A model generated the notes under the pieces. It was not told the DNA's origin. It was given only the letters and a program-made list of their open reading frames with translations, and did no database searches. Positions 34,639-35,904 of a DNA stretch of 35,904 nt are shown piece by piece. The stretch lies in assembly GCF_004348725.1 (NCBI RefSeq), contig NZ_SMKR01000065.1:1-35904 (forward strand), in the 5' to 3' direction. Source of the stretch: Kribbella turkmenica. Its GTDB lineage: Bacteria > Actinomycetota > Actinomycetes > Propionibacteriales > Kribbellaceae. Within the stretch, counting starts at the first letter, position 1, and each line of letters begins with the position of its first letter. Both the position numbers and the translations under genes were made by a program.

Positions 34639-35646
34639 ATGCCACGTCCGATCACGTTGTTCACGGGTCAGTGGGCCGATCTTCCGTTCGAGGAGGTCTG
34701 CCAGTTCGCGTCCGAGTCGGGGTACGACGGGGTCGAGATCGCGTGCTCGGGTGACCACTTCGACGTCCAGCAGGCGGTCGAGGACGACGCCTACGTCCAG
34801 GGCCGGCACGACATCCTGGCGAAGTACAACCTGAAGGTCTACGCGATCTCGAACCACCTGGTCGGCCAGGCGGTCTGCGACGACCCGATCGACTTCCGCC
34901 ACCAGGCGATCGTGCCGTCGCGGGTGTGGGGCGACGGTGATCCCGAGGGCGTCCGGCAGCGCGCGGCCGAGGATTTGAAGAACACCGCGCGGGCGGCCGC
35001 CAAGCTCGGCGTGAACACGGTCATCGGATTCACCGGCTCGTCGATCTGGCAGTACGTCGCCATGTTCCCGCCGGTGCCCGCCGAGCGGATCGCGGCCGGC
35101 TACCAGGACTTCGCCGACCGGTGGAACCCGATCCTGGACGTGTTCGACGAGGTCGGCGTCCGGTTCGCGCACGAGGTGCACCCGTCGGAGATCGCCTACG
35201 ACTACTGGACTACGACGCTCACGCTGGAGGCGATCGGCCACCGGGAGGCGTTCGGGCTGAACTGGGACCCGAGCCACATGGTCTGGCAGGACATCGACCC
35301 GGTCGCGTTCCTGTGGGACTTCAAGGACCGGATCTACCACGTCGACTGCAAGGACACCCGGATGCGCGTCGGCGGCGGCCGCAACGGCCGGCTGGGCTCG
35401 CACCTGCCCTGGGGTGACCCGCGGCGCGGCTGGGACTTCTACTCGACCGGCCACGGCGACGTCCAGTGGGAGGACTGCTTCCGCGTGCTGAACGCGATCG
35501 GCTACGACGGCCCGATCTCGGTCGAGTGGGAGGACGCCGGAATGGAGCGCAAGGTCGGCGCCGCGGAGGCGGTCAACGTGATCCGCGCCCTGGCCTTCGA
35601 CAAGCCTGAGGCAGCCTTCGACGCCGCGTTCGCCACGGACAAGTAG
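34639..35646 (+). CDS. Sugar phosphate isomerase/epimerase-like TIM barrel
   Basis: A 335-residue xylose-isomerase-like TIM barrel (AP_endonuc_2 fold): [15 protein letters not shown] near residue 30, [11 protein letters not shown] with a metal Glu/His, [21 protein letters not shown] and [11 protein letters not shown] at barrel strands. This set suits a metal-dependent isomerase or epimerase, acting with the preceding dehydrogenase on an unknown sugar or polyol. ATG 34639 follows GAGGAG at 34624-34629. Confidence 0.9.
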   Translation: MPRPITLFTGQWADLPFEEVCQFASESGYDGVEIACSGDHFDVQQAVEDDAYVQGRHDILAKYNLKVYAISNHLVGQAVCDDPIDFRHQAIVPSRVWGDGDPEGVRQRAAEDLKNTARAAAKLGVNTVIGFTGSSIWQYVAMFPPVPAERIAAGYQDFADRWNPILDVFDEVGVRFAHEVHPSEIAYDYWTTTLTLEAIGHREAFGLNWDPSHMVWQDIDPVAFLWDFKDRIYHVDCKDTRMRVGGGRNGRLGSHLPWGDPRRGWDFYSTGHGDVQWEDCFRVLNAIGYDGPISVEWEDAGMERKVGAAEAVNVIRALAFDKPEAAFDAAFATDK

Positions 35647-35649
35647 CGC

Positions 35650-35904
35650 TCAGATCATTTCCACCCGCTGACGGTCGATGACCGGCTGCGGCCGGCATCC
35701 GTCGATCTTTGTGGTGCGCGGCCGCAGCCCCAGCCAGACGAGGACCACGCTGACGAGCGTCAATGCCACGTCGAACGAGAGCGCGAGGTGGAATCCGGTC
35801 AGCTGGACCGCCTGGGTCGCGGCGATCGCGGCCAGGACCGGCGTACCGACGACGCCTCCGACCTCCTGCGTCATCGACGTCAGTCCGGCCGCCAGGCCCT
35901 GGTC
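35650..35904 (-). CDS. MFS transporter, C-terminal fragment (cut by window edge)
   Basis: Eighty-five codons open to the right edge. The segment GLAAGLTSMTQEVGGVVGTPVLAAIAA is typical of the penultimate helices of DHA2-type drug exporters of the major facilitator superfamily, followed by a last helix (LALSFDVALTLVSVVLVWLGL) and a polar tail. The 5' part lies outside the window. It converges on the TIM-barrel gene with three bases between. Confidence 0.82.
   Translation of the reverse strand, partial: DQGLAAGLTSMTQEVGGVVGTPVLAAIAATQAVQLTGFHLALSFDVALTLVSVVLVWLGLRPRTTKIDGCRPQPVIDRQRVEMI

Overview
This is a GC-rich stretch of a high-GC Gram-positive (actinobacterial) chromosome. Gene content and order resemble Streptomyces and its relatives: serA, leuB, ilvE and cimA downstream of ilvC; gltX followed by tRNA-Gln and tRNA-Glu; an IclR regulator divergent from leuCD; a lysine-tailed HU; and cofC, plsC and gpsA together. 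The deazaflavin (F420) gene, many GTG starts and leaderless-type -10 boxes just before start codons agree with this. A Nocardioidaceae/Kribbella-like host is my best guess, by inference only. I see no IS element, prophage or CRISPR array.

Layout. 1-9.9 kb: branched-chain amino acid and serine synthesis (ilvC, serA, leuB, ilvE, cimA), interspersed with a membrane-anchored protein that looks like a catalytically dead trypsin/HtrA-type protease, an O-methyltransferase-like gene, a 53-residue basic protein overlapping leuB, and a 78-residue ACT-like protein overlapping cimA. The cimA leader has the layout of a transcription attenuator: a nine-codon leader ORF ending in Val-Ile-Ile-Pro, a stem-loop, then an intrinsic terminator before the cimA start. 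9.9-15.2 kb: a beta-lactamase-like gene remnant, then nrdAB on the minus strand with a cobalamin riboswitch and NrdR-like boxes. The R2 subunit has Phe at the usual radical tyrosine and Glu as first metal ligand, as in class Ic. Upstream lies a DinB-family gene with a perfect SOS-box palindrome. 15.2-19 kb: a Fic protein, a methyltransferase and a three-gene minus-strand cluster. 19-22.7 kb: an FAH-family hydrolase, gltX, a CPBP protease and two tRNAs. 22.8-26.3 kb: a 2H phosphoesterase, an NdgR/LtbR-like IclR regulator and leuCD. 26.3-28.7 kb: a structured leader, CorA, a small membrane protein and HU. 28.7-32.3 kb: a cold-shock-like small protein, cofC, plsC, gpsA and an antibiotic phosphotransferase-family gene. 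32.3-35.9 kb: a ROK repressor divergent from a Gfo/Idh dehydrogenase and a sugar isomerase-like TIM barrel, then the 3' end of an MFS exporter.

How it works together. The Leu/Ile/Val genes form several transcription units separated by strong hairpins, with two visible control points: attenuation at cimA and a probable IclR operator at leuC. Ribonucleotide reductase seems to be controlled by NrdR and B12, with a damage-inducible-type gene just upstream. The carbohydrate cluster at the right edge has a ROK regulator and a dyad overlapping a consensus -35 box.

Coordinates were read by hand. Functions come from motif recognition without database search. Novelty claims are tentative.
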